A stretch of DNA of 64,000 nucleotides. Origin: Microbacterium soli. GTDB lineage: Bacteria; Actinomycetota; Actinomycetes; Actinomycetales; Microbacteriaceae. Within the stretch, counting starts at the first letter, position 1, and each line of letters begins with the position of its first letter. Position numbers and translations under genes: made by a program. The stretch lies in the NCBI RefSeq assembly GCF_039539005.1, contig NZ_BAABCP010000001.1, positions 1,426,001-1,490,000 of the forward strand, read 5' to 3'. Below the pieces are notes generated by a model, which was given only the letters and a program-made list of their open reading frames with translations, ran no database searches and had not been told where the DNA came from. Below are positions 42,411 through 51,494 of the stretch, piece by piece.

Positions 42411-44101
42411 GGAAGCTCTCCGCCTTCGACGGGTCCGTGCAGGCCGCGCCCCGCGTCCTCACCGCACGTCTCATCCGCACGGTGGACGCCGCCGGCAGCA
42501 CCGCGACGGCCATGCTCACCGACCACGGCAGGATCCTCGCCCTGGGCACTCCCGCCCACTGCGAGGAGGTCGCTCAGGCGGCAGGGCTGCACGCAGAGCG
42601 CGTCGACCTCGGCGACGCGGTCGTCGTGCCGGGGTTCGTCGACCCGCACGCGCATCCGCTCATGTACGGGCAGATGATGACGTGGGTCGACTGCGGCCCG
42701 GAGAAGGCGCAGAGCATCCCGGAGATCATCGTGCTGCTGAAGCAGGCCGCGGCGGCCCTGCCCGCTGACCGTCCGGTGCGCGGGTACGGCTATGAGCACC
42801 GCAACCTCGCCGAACGGCGGCACCCCACCCGGTTCGAGCTCGACGAGGTCGCCACGGACCGCGAGGTGTACCTGATGAACGCCTCCGGCCACGGCGGGGT
42901 CGTCAACTCGTACACGCTCGAGGTCAACGGCGTGGACCGCACCACGCCCGACCCGCCCGGCGGCGAGTTCTTCCGCGACGCCGACGGCGAACTCACCGGC
43001 GAGCTGTCGGATGCGGCGTGCAACATCCTCACGGGCGTGCACGGCGTGAAGATCGGCCACCACGGCCCGAACTTCCACCTCGGCGATGAACCGGAGGAGC
43101 ACCTGCGTCAGCTGGACGCCGCCACCGAGCGGTTCCTCGCCGGAGGGGTGACGACCATCGGCGACGCGCAGGTGTCGCGCCGCGAGTTCGACATGTACCT
43201 GCGCCTGGCCGAAGCGGGCCGTCTCGACGTGCGCGTGTCGATGTACCTGCTGTCCCACCTGCTCGACGAGGCCCTCGAGATGGGGCTGGTCGGGCAGTTC
43301 GGCAACGCGCACCTCAGCTTCGCGGGCATCAAGCTGTACGCCGACGGGACCCTCGGCGGCTGGACGGCCTACTTCCCGGACGGATACGTGGGGGACCCGT
43401 GCCGCACCGGCCAGCTTTACCATGAGCCCGCCGAGTACGCCGAGCTCATCCGTCGCGCGCACGCCGCGGGACTGCAGACCGCCACGCACGCGCAGTCGCC
43501 GACGGCGATCGAGATGGTGGTGTCGGCGATCGAGGCCGCGCAGGCCGAGCGCCCCGACGCCGACGCCCGGCATCGCATCGAGCACTGCGGCCTGCCCACG
43601 CCCGAGCAGATCACGCGGATGGCCGCCGCCGGCATCCGCCCGGTGAACCAGACTCAGCACTACTTCAACTGGGGCGAGGGCGTCGAGCAGGCCATCGGCA
43701 CGCCCGGCGAGCGCTTCAACCCGCTCGGCGAGTTCCAGACGGCGGGCGTCCCCATCACGCTGTCGTCCGACGCACCGGTCGCCGAGCCGATCCCGCTCGA
43801 GGCCATCCGGACCGCGGTGACCCGGGTCACCCGGCGCGGGCACCGGCTCGGCCCGGACGGCCTGCGCATCCCCGCGGATGCCGCGCTGCGCGCGCACACC
43901 TACGAGGGCGCCGTCTCGCTCGGCCGTGAGGACGACCTCGGCTCGCTGGAGGTCGGCAAGTACGCCGACTTCGCCGTGCTGTCGGACGACCCGCTGACCG
44001 TGGCCGCCGAGGAGATCTCCGCGATCGTCGTGCGGGAGACGTGGATCGACGGGGAGCGCAGGTACGCGCGCGGCGCGCGCGAGCAGAGGAGGGCATCATG
44101 A
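42407..44101 (+). CDS. YtcJ-like amidohydrolase
   Basis: This 564-residue metal-dependent hydrolase of the amidohydrolase superfamily has the metal ligand motif VVPGFVDPHAHPLMYGQMM, a barrel with further His residues (ATHAQSPTAIEM, RIEHCGLP) and the C-terminal Asp in TLSSDAPVAEP. The last part (GREDDLGSLEVGKYADFAVLSDDPL) is the small beta-sandwich typical of YtcJ and cytosine-deaminase-like enzymes. Relatives hydrolyse N-acyl or amide bonds. It overlaps the symporter upstream and the ThDP enzyme downstream. It may release the substrate of the decarboxylase from an amide-linked precursor; that is inference. Confidence 0.9.
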   Translation: MRKLSAFDGSVQAAPRVLTARLIRTVDAAGSTATAMLTDHGRILALGTPAHCEEVAQAAGLHAERVDLGDAVVVPGFVDPHAHPLMYGQMMTWVDCGPEKAQSIPEIIVLLKQAAAALPADRPVRGYGYEHRNLAERRHPTRFELDEVATDREVYLMNASGHGGVVNSYTLEVNGVDRTTPDPPGGEFFRDADGELTGELSDAACNILTGVHGVKIGHHGPNFHLGDEPEEHLRQLDAATERFLAGGVTTIGDAQVSRREFDMYLRLAEAGRLDVRVSMYLLSHLLDEALEMGLVGQFGNAHLSFAGIKLYADGTLGGWTAYFPDGYVGDPCRTGQLYHEPAEYAELIRRAHAAGLQTATHAQSPTAIEMVVSAIEAAQAERPDADARHRIEHCGLPTPEQITRMAAAGIRPVNQTQHYFNWGEGVEQAIGTPGERFNPLGEFQTAGVPITLSSDAPVAEPIPLEAIRTAVTRVTRRGHRLGPDGLRIPADAALRAHTYEGAVSLGREDDLGSLEVGKYADFAVLSDDPLTVAAEEISAIVVRETWIDGERRYARGAREQRRAS

Positions 44102-45708
44102 GCGACGAGTACGCCGACACCGCTGGACGGGCCGTGCTGGAGACCATTCGCGGCTACGGTGTGACGACCGTGTTCGGCATCCCCGGCACTCACAACCTCG
44201 AGCTGTATCGACCGCTGTCGGAGCTCGGCATCCGCGCCGTCACGAACAGGCACGAGCAGGGCGCGGGATACGGCGCCGACGGATGGGCGCAGCAGACCGG
44301 CCTGCCCGGCGTCGTGATCACCACCTCCGGACCCGGGCTGCAGAACGCGATGAGCGCCATCGGCACGGCCTTCTGCGAGTCCCGCCCGCTCATCGTGCTC
44401 TCCCCGGGCGTGCCGCTGGGCGCCGAGTTCCAGGACGTGGGCACCCTGCACGAGACGAAGGACTCCACCGCGATGGCCGGGGCGATCGCCCAGTGGTCGC
44501 GGCGCGTGTCATCCGCGGCGGAGGCCGTGGAGGCCGTGCACGACGCCTTCGAGCTGTTCCGCACCGGCCGCCCTCGTCCGGTGCACATCGAGATCCCCCT
44601 CGACATACTTGAGTCTCCCGCCGCCGTGCCCGCCGAAGCCCGGCGTGCTCGTCCCGCACCTGCCCCCGCCGCGGGTGAGGCCACGGCCGTCGCCGAGGCC
44701 GCGCGGCTGCTCGCCGCCGCTCGCAATCCCGTCATCGTCGCCGGCGGCGGAGCCACCCGCGCCGCGACGGAGCTCGCCGAGGTGGCCGAGCGTCTCGGGG
44801 CGCCGGTGCTGACCACGCTCAACGGCAAGGGGACGCTCAGCGAACGGCATCCGCTCTCCCTCGGTGCGAACCTGCGCCTCGCGGCGGCCCGCACCGTCGC
44901 CGAGAGCGCCGACGTGCTGCTCGTGGTCGGCTCCAAGCTCGGCGAGGCCGAGCTGTGGGCTCCGCGGCTGGAGGCTCGCGGCGCCGTGATCCGGGTCGAC
45001 GTCTCCGCCGCACAGTTGCACAAGAACCTCGACGCGACCGTGGGGATCACCGGCGACGCGACCGCGGTGCTCGCCGGCATCCGGGACGCCCTGTCCGCAG
45101 GCTCGGCGCCCGCGCCCGACCTCGCACCGGTGCGCGCCGCGATCGCGGACGAGATCTCCGGCATCGCCCCGCACCTCGCCACCCTCGCCGAGCGCATCGC
45201 GGAGGGCCTCCCCGACGACGCGATCGTCGCCGGGGACTCCTCGCAGATCATCTACCTCGCGCTGGCCAACGTGTTGCGCCAGGGGCGCCCGCATTCGCTG
45301 CTGTACACGCCGACCTACGCCACACTCGGCTACGGGCTGCCCGCCGGCATCGGCGCCGCCGTCGCGCAGACCGAGCGGCCCGTCGTGACCGTCACCGGCG
45401 ACGGCGCCCTGATGTTCTGCATGAACGAGCTGCTCACCGCCGTCGAGCAGCGGCTGGACCTGACCGTGGTGTGCGTCGACAACGGCGGGTACGCCGAGAT
45501 CAGACAGAACGAGCTCGACCGCGGGATCGCCCCCATCGGGGTCGATCTCGTGCAGCCCGACTGGGTCGCGCTCGCCGCGGCGTTGGGCGCCGGAGCCCGC
45601 AGCGTGGATGCCGTCGGCGACGTCGCCGACGCGCTCCGATCCGCCGTCGCATCCGGCGGTGTGCAGTTCGTTCACGTGCGACAGACCGCGCACGCACAGG
45701 AGAGGTGA
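44098..45708 (+). CDS. ThDP-dependent decarboxylase, AruI/acetolactate synthase-like
   Basis: This 536-residue thiamine-diphosphate enzyme starts at ATG 44098 after GAGGAGGG. It has the N-terminal PYR domain with the catalytic Glu in [16 protein letters not shown], a central Rossmann-like domain ([17 protein letters not shown]) and the C-terminal PP domain with [18 protein letters not shown] and [14 protein letters not shown]. The N-terminal [20 protein letters not shown] and the agmatinase gene that follows match 5-guanidino-2-oxopentanoate decarboxylase (AruI) clusters of arginine catabolism. If so, it turns 2-ketoarginine into 4-guanidinobutanal. Acetolactate synthase-like activity cannot be excluded. 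Confidence 0.85.
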   Translation: MSDEYADTAGRAVLETIRGYGVTTVFGIPGTHNLELYRPLSELGIRAVTNRHEQGAGYGADGWAQQTGLPGVVITTSGPGLQNAMSAIGTAFCESRPLIVLSPGVPLGAEFQDVGTLHETKDSTAMAGAIAQWSRRVSSAAEAVEAVHDAFELFRTGRPRPVHIEIPLDILESPAAVPAEARRARPAPAPAAGEATAVAEAARLLAAARNPVIVAGGGATRAATELAEVAERLGAPVLTTLNGKGTLSERHPLSLGANLRLAAARTVAESADVLLVVGSKLGEAELWAPRLEARGAVIRVDVSAAQLHKNLDATVGITGDATAVLAGIRDALSAGSAPAPDLAPVRAAIADEISGIAPHLATLAERIAEGLPDDAIVAGDSSQIIYLALANVLRQGRPHSLLYTPTYATLGYGLPAGIGAAVAQTERPVVTVTGDGALMFCMNELLTAVEQRLDLTVVCVDNGGYAEIRQNELDRGIAPIGVDLVQPDWVALAAALGAGARSVDAVGDVADALRSAVASGGVQFVHVRQTAHAQER

Positions 45709-45713
45709 CAGAG

Positions 45714-46664
45714 ATGACTGAGAACGTGGGTCCCATCGACTCGTCCGCCGTCCCGCGCTATGCCGGGATCGCGACCTTCGCGCGGCTGCCGCGCATCGAG
45801 GACGTGCCGCGCGCCGACATCGCCGTGGTCGGCGTGCCCTTCGACTCCGGCGTCAGCTTCCGTCCCGGCGCCCGGTTCGGCCCCTCGCACGTGCGGGAGG
45901 CGTCCCGACTGCTGCGACCGTACAACCCCGCGCAGGACGTGTCGCCGTTCGCGATCGCCCAGGTGGTGGATGCCGGCGACATCGTCGCCAACCCCTTCGA
46001 CCTCGGCGAGGCCGTGACCGACATCGAGAGGGCCGCCACCGCGCTCGGCGAGAAGGTGCAGCGGATCGTGACGATCGGCGGGGACCACACGATCGCACTG
46101 CCGCTGCTGCGCGCCGTCGCCGCGAAGCACGGTCCCGTCGCCGTGCTGCACTTCGATGCGCACCTGGACACCTGGGACACCTACTTCGGGGCGCCGATCA
46201 CGCACGGCACACCCTTCCGCCGGGCCAGCGAGGAGGGGCTCATCGACCTCGAGGCGAGTTGTCATGTCGGCACGCGCGGCCCGCTCTACTCGAAGCAGGA
46301 CCTGGAGGACGACACCCGACTCGGCTTCTCCATCGTGACGAGCGAGTACATCGAGGAGCACGGGGTGGCCGCCGCCATCGAACGCGTGCGGAACCGCATC
46401 GACGACCGCCCGCTGTACATCTCGATCGACATCGACGTGCTCGACCCGGCGCATGCACCCGGCACCGGCACCCCCGAGGCGGGTGGGATGACCAGCCGTG
46501 AGCTGCTGCGGATGCTGCGGGCGCTGGGCGGACACCGCATCGTGGGAGCGGATGTCGTGGAGGTGGCCCCCGCGTACGATCACGCGCAGGTCACCGGGGT
46601 GGCCGCGAGCCACGTCGTGTACGAGCTGGTGACGCTGCTGGCGGCGCAGGTCGCCCGCGAGTGA
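45714..46664 (+). CDS. speB: Agmatinase/guanidinobutyrase-family ureohydrolase
   Basis: This 316-residue manganese ureohydrolase carries [15 protein letters not shown], the metal motif [11 protein letters not shown], the His of THGTPFRRA and the metal motif [20 protein letters not shown]. Family members remove urea from agmatine, guanidinobutyrate or related guanidino acids. Following an AruI-like decarboxylase, guanidinobutyrase activity is as likely as agmatinase, so the symbol is tentative. A longer in-frame stretch upstream lies over the preceding gene and is rejected; ATG 45714 follows AGGAGAGG and a stop. It is the last gene of the operon. Confidence 0.9.
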   Translation: MTENVGPIDSSAVPRYAGIATFARLPRIEDVPRADIAVVGVPFDSGVSFRPGARFGPSHVREASRLLRPYNPAQDVSPFAIAQVVDAGDIVANPFDLGEAVTDIERAATALGEKVQRIVTIGGDHTIALPLLRAVAAKHGPVAVLHFDAHLDTWDTYFGAPITHGTPFRRASEEGLIDLEASCHVGTRGPLYSKQDLEDDTRLGFSIVTSEYIEEHGVAAAIERVRNRIDDRPLYISIDIDVLDPAHAPGTGTPEAGGMTSRELLRMLRALGGHRIVGADVVEVAPAYDHAQVTGVAASHVVYELVTLLAAQVARE

Positions 46665-46728
46665 GTTCGGGGTGGGTGGCGAGTGACATCGAGTGTCGAA
46701 TGTTCTCGCTGAATCGTCGAATGATGCT

Positions 46729-46745
46729 TGAGTTGCATCAACTCA
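46729..46745. promoter_or_regulatory. Operator-like palindrome upstream of kdgD
   Basis: TGAGTTG-CAT-CAACTCA is a perfect 7+3+7 palindrome in the 177-base gap between the ureohydrolase gene and kdgD. It is followed by AT-rich sequence (CTATTAGTTAGTTTGTAAG) that can serve as a promoter region. It is a likely operator for the uronate genes; the cognate regulator is not identified and may be the LysR protein or a GntR-type protein elsewhere. Confidence 0.55.
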
Positions 46746-46841
46746 TCTATTAGTTAGTTTGTAAGAGCATCATTTGCGGCTTAGCGTTGCAGTGTCGATA
46801 CCAGCGCCGGTTCGTCCGGCGACGATGTACAGGAGCACTCC

Positions 46842-47780
46842 GTGACCCGATTCACTCCGGCAGAGCTTGCCGAGCACCTCAAGGATGGACTGCTGTCGTT
46901 CCCCGCGACGGCGTTCGCCCCCGATCTGTCGTTCGACGAGGCGACCTATCGTGAGCACGTGTCCTGGCAGGCGAGCTACGGGGTCGGCGGCCTGTTCGCT
47001 GCCGGAGGGACCGGTGAGGGCTTCAGCCTGACCCCGGAGGAGAACGCCAGGGTCGTGCGCGCGGCCGTCGAGTCCTCGCGGCCGGAGGTCCCCGTGCTCG
47101 GCTCCGCGGGAGGATGGACGGCGAACGCCGTGGCCAATGCGCAGGCGGCGGAGGCCGCGGGAGCGGAAGGCGTGCTCGTCCTGCCGCCGTATCTGACCGA
47201 GTGCGAGCAGGACGGCCTGTTCGCTCACGTCTCCACCATCGCCGATGCGACACGATTGCCGATCATCGTGTACAACCGCGCCAACGCGAAGTACTCCGCG
47301 GAGACCGTCGCCCGCCTCGCCGACACCCATGAGAACTTCATCGGCTTCAAGGACGCGACAGGAGACATCGAGCATCTCGCGAAGGTGTACGCCCGGAACG
47401 GAGAACGACTCTTCTACCTGGGCGGACTGCCCACGGCCGAGACCTTCGCGCTGCCCCTGCTGCAGATGGGTATGAGCACATACTCCTCGGCGATGTTCAA
47501 CTTCGTACCGGAGTTCGCGCTCTCCTTCTACCGCGATGTCCGGGCGCAGGACCGCGCTGCGGTCACGGAGAAGCTGTCGCGCTTCGTCCTTCCCTACCTC
47601 GAGATCCGGGATCGCGGGAAAGGATACGGCGTCTCCATCGTCAAGGCCGGACTCAGGGCGATCGGTCGCCCTGTCGGTGGCGTGCGCCCGCCCCTGCGCG
47701 ACCTCGACGAGAAGGATCTCGCCGATCTCTCCGCGCTCATCGAACGCGCGGGCGTGGCTGCCTCCTTCGCCGTACGCTGA
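46842..47780 (+). CDS. kdgD: 5-dehydro-4-deoxyglucarate dehydratase
   Basis: This 312-residue DapA-fold enzyme decarboxylates and dehydrates 5-keto-4-deoxyglucarate to 2-oxoglutarate semialdehyde in the oxidative uronate pathway. The start is GTG (TRFTPAELAEHLKDGLLSFP), typical of KdgD. Schiff-base Lys is in FIGFKDATGDI (K170) and the Tyr in IIVYNRANAKYS (Y144). KdgD-specific features include GLFAAGGTGEGFSLTPEE and MSTYSSAMFNFVPEF. It is followed after 22 bases by the ketoglutarate semialdehyde dehydrogenase that uses its product. Confidence 0.92.
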   Translation: MTRFTPAELAEHLKDGLLSFPATAFAPDLSFDEATYREHVSWQASYGVGGLFAAGGTGEGFSLTPEENARVVRAAVESSRPEVPVLGSAGGWTANAVANAQAAEAAGAEGVLVLPPYLTECEQDGLFAHVSTIADATRLPIIVYNRANAKYSAETVARLADTHENFIGFKDATGDIEHLAKVYARNGERLFYLGGLPTAETFALPLLQMGMSTYSSAMFNFVPEFALSFYRDVRAQDRAAVTEKLSRFVLPYLEIRDRGKGYGVSIVKAGLRAIGRPVGGVRPPLRDLDEKDLADLSALIERAGVAASFAVR

Positions 47781-47802
47781 CCCACCGAAAGGACACTCAA
47801 GG

Positions 47803-49386
47803 ATGACGATCGACACCCTCACGGGTCACTCGTCCATCGCGGGGCGCACCGTCGTCGGAACGGGGGCTCCGTCGCGCGCGATCTCGCCGGCCACGGGCGA
47901 GGAGCTGGAGCCGGCGTACTCGCAGATCGATGTCGACCAGCTGCGTGAGGCGACCGCGGCGGCCGAAACGGCCTTCGACTCCTTCTCGAGGCTGTCTCCG
48001 GAGCGGCACGCGGCCTTCCTCGAGACGATCGCCGACGAGATGGAGGCCGCAGGTGGCGCGATCGTCGCCCGTGCGGAGCAGGAGACGGGACTCCCGAACA
48101 CGCGTCTGACGGGCGAGCTCGGCCGCACGACCGGGCAGCTGCGCATGTTCGCCGGCGTCGTGCGAGCAGGGCTGTTCCGCGGGGTGCGCGTCGACCCCGC
48201 GATCCCCGACCGCGTGCCGGCACCGCGCGCGGACATCCGGCAGCGCAAAGCGGCCGTCGGTCCCGTGGCGGTCTTCGGTGCATCGAACTTCCCGCTGGCG
48301 TTCTCGACGGCGGGTGGGGACACGGCGTCCGCCCTGGCTGCGGGATGTCCTGTCGTCTTCAAGGCGCACAGTTCGCACCCGGGGACGAGCGAGCTCGTCG
48401 CCGCGGCGATCGCTCGTGCGATCGCCGCGCACGACCTGCACCCCGGAGTCTTCTCGCACGTCTTCGGGCCCGGGCGCACCGTGGGCCGGGCTCTCGTGAC
48501 GGACCCGGCCATCCAGGCCGTGGGGTTCACCGGGTCGCGCTCCGGGGGGCTCTCGCTCGTGCAGGCGGCGCAGTCGCGTCCGGTGCCGATCCCGGTGTAC
48601 GCCGAGATGAGCTCCGTGAATCCGGTGTTCCTGCTCCCGGGGTCTCTGGACGGCGATCTCGATGCGCTGGTCACGGGGTTCGTGGGAAGCATGCTGGGCT
48701 CCAGCGGGCAGCTGTGCACGAAGCCGGGCAGCGTCTTCGTCCCTGCCGGAGAGAGAGGCGATGCGTTCGTCGCCGCCGTGCAGCGCGCGGTCGACGGCGC
48801 GGTCGGGCAGACGATGCTCTCGCCGTCGATCGCCGATGCGTGGCGCTCGGGTGTGCGAACTCGCGCCGGGCACGCGGACGTCATGGCTCGAGGGGCGGAC
48901 GGGGTCGGGCCGCATGCGCCGGGCCCCGTCGTGCACGTCACCGGGCTGGACAGCTTCCTCGAGGACGAGGTGCTCCAGGCCGAGATCTTCGGTGCGGCCT
49001 CGTTGATCGTGCGCTACGTCGACGCCGCCGATCTCCCCGCTGCTGCAGCACGGCTGGAGGGGCAGCTGACCGCGACCATCCACCTGACGGATTCCGATGT
49101 GGAAGCCGCGGCCGCGCTGCTGCCGGTTCTGGAGCGCAAGGCGGGACGCATCCTCGCGAACGGCTGGCCGACGGGAGTCGAGGTCGGCCACGCCGTCGTC
49201 CACGGCGGGCCGTTCCCGGCGACTTCGGACTCGCGCGCGACGAGCGTCGGCTCCCTCGCGATCGAGCGGTTCCTTCGCCCCATCGCGTACCAGAACATCC
49301 CCGACGCGCTCCTGCCCGAACCGCTGCGGCAGGGCAATCCGTGGAATGTGCCGCGGCTCGTGGACGGGGTGATGGAGCAGGTCTGA
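47803..49386 (+). CDS. 2,5-dioxovalerate (alpha-ketoglutarate semialdehyde) dehydrogenase
   Basis: This 527-residue aldehyde dehydrogenase has the shape of the KGSADH-III group: AVGPVAVFGASNFPLAFSTA for NADP binding, GFTGSRSGGLSLVQAA, the general-base Glu in YAEMSSVNPVFL and the catalytic Cys in SSGQLCTKPG (Cys305). It oxidises 2-oxoglutarate semialdehyde to 2-oxoglutarate, the last step after KdgD. The start ATG 47803 follows CAAGGATG; an extended upstream frame overlaps kdgD and is not used. Confidence 0.9.
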   Translation: MTIDTLTGHSSIAGRTVVGTGAPSRAISPATGEELEPAYSQIDVDQLREATAAAETAFDSFSRLSPERHAAFLETIADEMEAAGGAIVARAEQETGLPNTRLTGELGRTTGQLRMFAGVVRAGLFRGVRVDPAIPDRVPAPRADIRQRKAAVGPVAVFGASNFPLAFSTAGGDTASALAAGCPVVFKAHSSHPGTSELVAAAIARAIAAHDLHPGVFSHVFGPGRTVGRALVTDPAIQAVGFTGSRSGGLSLVQAAQSRPVPIPVYAEMSSVNPVFLLPGSLDGDLDALVTGFVGSMLGSSGQLCTKPGSVFVPAGERGDAFVAAVQRAVDGAVGQTMLSPSIADAWRSGVRTRAGHADVMARGADGVGPHAPGPVVHVTGLDSFLEDEVLQAEIFGAASLIVRYVDAADLPAAAARLEGQLTATIHLTDSDVEAAAALLPVLERKAGRILANGWPTGVEVGHAVVHGGPFPATSDSRATSVGSLAIERFLRPIAYQNIPDALLPEPLRQGNPWNVPRLVDGVMEQV

Positions 49387-49425
49387 CGAACCGCCCCGAC
49401 GGTACCGCCGCGCTACAGTCGAGGG

Positions 49426-50325
49426 ATGTACACCCTGGAGCAGCTGCGCGGTTTCGTCGCGGTCGCCGAGTACCTGCATTTCGGTCGTGCGGCAGAGTCC
49501 CTGCAGATGACGCAGCCACCGCTGAGCCGGCAGATCCAGAAGCTCGAGGCGGACCTCGGCGTGGAGCTGTTCGCACGCACGAACCGTCAGGTGGCTCTGA
49601 CCGCGGCCGGCGCGGAGCTGCTGGAGCGGGCACGTCATATCCTGACGCTCAGCGATCTCTCGCGCGCCGCCGTGCGCAGCGTCGCGCACGGTGAGCGCGG
49701 GACGCTGACCATCGGCTTCACGGCGACGTCCGCGCTGTCCGTCCTCGGACCTGTGCTGGAGCGCATCCACGGCGCGCTGCCCGACGTCGACATCGACCTG
49801 CGGGAGGGAGTGACATCCGCTCAACTCGCCGAGATCGATCGCGGGCGCATCGACCTCGGTCTGCTCCGATCGGCCCCTGCGGACGAGTACGGCGTGCGTG
49901 AGCTGCTCCGTGAGGATCTCGTCGTCGTGGTGCCGGTCGATCATCCCCTCGCCAAGCGCGGGAAGCCGTGCACGGTGGACCAGATCGCCGAGTATCCCAT
50001 GATCGGATACACCCAGCGCGACTCCGGCTACTTCCACCGCAAGATCGAATGGCTCATGGGGGAGCGCCCGGTTCACGTCGCCTACAGGGTCACCCAGATC
50101 CTGAGCATGCTCTCCCTGGTCCGACGTGGTCTGGGCATCGCGCTCGTGCCGCAGTCCACATACGTGATGCGCCCGGAGGGCATCCGCTTCCTCGAGCTGG
50201 CGGTGCCGGCGAGGATGGCGGCGGAGGCGCAGGTGTCGCTCTCCGCGGTGTGGTCGAAGGAATCGCGCAATCCTGCGCTGCGACGTGCGCTGGAGGTTCT
50301 CGACGGCGTCCTCGACGCGTTCTGA
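49426..50325 (+). CDS. LysR-family transcriptional regulator
   Basis: This 299-residue regulator starts MYTLEQLRGFVAVAEYLHFGRAAESLQMTQPPLSRQIQKLE, the LysR winged helix, followed by a two-lobed ligand-binding domain (TIGFTATSALSVLGPVLERI, VVVPVDHPLAKRGKPCTV). A TACAGT hexamer (49414-49419) lies six bases before the ATG with a GAGGG, so the message may be leaderless. It is embedded in the uronate gene set and probably senses an aldarate or keto-deoxy acid to activate these operons. Confidence 0.9.
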   Translation: MYTLEQLRGFVAVAEYLHFGRAAESLQMTQPPLSRQIQKLEADLGVELFARTNRQVALTAAGAELLERARHILTLSDLSRAAVRSVAHGERGTLTIGFTATSALSVLGPVLERIHGALPDVDIDLREGVTSAQLAEIDRGRIDLGLLRSAPADEYGVRELLREDLVVVVPVDHPLAKRGKPCTVDQIAEYPMIGYTQRDSGYFHRKIEWLMGERPVHVAYRVTQILSMLSLVRRGLGIALVPQSTYVMRPEGIRFLELAVPARMAAEAQVSLSAVWSKESRNPALRRALEVLDGVLDAF

Positions 50326-50450
50326 AGTCCCTGATTCCGATGCGCAAAAGGTATTGATTAATGACCTAAGTGAATTGTATCGGCATTACAGTCGCTCTAT
50401 CGTGGGATCGAGCGGGCGGCGTCCGCGTGACGAGGAGGGAGAAGGCGGCG

Positions 50451-51494
50451 ATGTCGATGCATCGCGAAGTCCGCGTGCTCGTCGGTGGATTCACCGACGG
50501 TGCTCGCGCTGACATTCCGCTCGGGCTCGCCGTGCATCGTGTCGGTGCCGATGGCGAGGCCGTGGCGGAGGGCCGGCTGGTGATCGACAACCCCACCTGG
50601 ATCTCGCCGGGATCCGCGCCGGACCTGTTCTACGTGAGTCAGAGCGCGCGCCGGTCACTGAGCCTGGTCGGGGTCGATGCGGACGGGCGGATCTCCCTGG
50701 TCGATCAGATCGACATCGACGCGCTCAACCCGGCGCACGTCGCCGTCGATCCTCAGGGATCGCATGTGATCGCGTCGTGCTTCAGCGAGGGTGTGATCGT
50801 CAAGGTCCGGCTGAGGGACGACGGGGGATTCGCCGGAGTGGAGTGGACCCGCGACATGAATCGCGCGCTGGCGTCGGCGACCCGCCGCAACAGCCTGCAG
50901 AGCGACGCGGAACCGCATCAGGCGGTGCCGATCGGCGCGGGCGAGTACTTCGTGCCCGACCGCGCACAGGATGTCGTCTGGCATCTCGGTCCCGACGGCG
51001 CGGCCGCTCCTGCGGCAGAAGTGCGGCCCGGTGCGGGTCCGCGCCACCTCGCACTGCATCCGGCCGCGCCGGTGGCCTACCTCGTCGGCGAGCTCGACTC
51101 CACGCTGATCACCTTCCGTCGAGAGGGGCGCGCACTCGTCCCCGTCGATGTGCGCACGACGCTTCCCGCGGACTGGTTCGGGGACTCGGCGGCTGCGGCG
51201 ATCGTGGTGGATGCCGTGCGCGAGCGCGTATACGTCACGAATCGTGGACATGACTCCGTCGCCGTCTTCGACATCCGTGCGCCGGAGCGGCCGACGTCCA
51301 TCGGGTGGATTCCCCTGCGGGGGAGGACTCCGCGATTCGCGGGCCTGCTCGCCGACGCCGGTCTCCTCGCGGTCGCCGCCCAGGGCGACGACCACGTCGA
51401 CCTGTTCCGCGCGGAGGCCGCGGCCCGTCTGCAGGGGAGCGATGTCCGTCTCGTCCACGCCGCCCCCGCGTGCGTGGTTCAGGTGCAGCTGTGA
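50451..51494 (+). CDS. Lactonase, seven-bladed beta-propeller family
   Basis: This 347-residue cytoplasmic protein belongs to the 6-phosphogluconolactonase/YbhE beta-propeller family, with repeated blades such as DLFYVSQSARRSLSLVGVDADG, AHVAVDPQGSHVIASCFSEG and RVYVTNRGHDSVAVFDIR, and the GAGPRHLALHPAAPVAYLVGE segment. It has no signal peptide. In uronate oxidation the dehydrogenase makes an aldarolactone, and a lactonase opens it; the neighbours make this its likely job. ATG 50451 after GAAGGCGGCG is used; an in-frame GTG at 50427 is possible. Its stop overlaps the next gene. Confidence 0.85.
   Translation: MSMHREVRVLVGGFTDGARADIPLGLAVHRVGADGEAVAEGRLVIDNPTWISPGSAPDLFYVSQSARRSLSLVGVDADGRISLVDQIDIDALNPAHVAVDPQGSHVIASCFSEGVIVKVRLRDDGGFAGVEWTRDMNRALASATRRNSLQSDAEPHQAVPIGAGEYFVPDRAQDVVWHLGPDGAAAPAAEVRPGAGPRHLALHPAAPVAYLVGELDSTLITFRREGRALVPVDVRTTLPADWFGDSAAAAIVVDAVRERVYVTNRGHDSVAVFDIRAPERPTSIGWIPLRGRTPRFAGLLADAGLLAVAAQGDDHVDLFRAEAAARLQGSDVRLVHAAPACVVQVQL

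Noticed and set aside
47797..50076. Long minus-strand open frame (759 codons) opposite the aldehyde dehydrogenase and LysR genes
   Set aside because: It crosses two well-supported plus-strand genes and has the Arg/Asp/Glu-rich composition of an antisense frame in GC-rich DNA.
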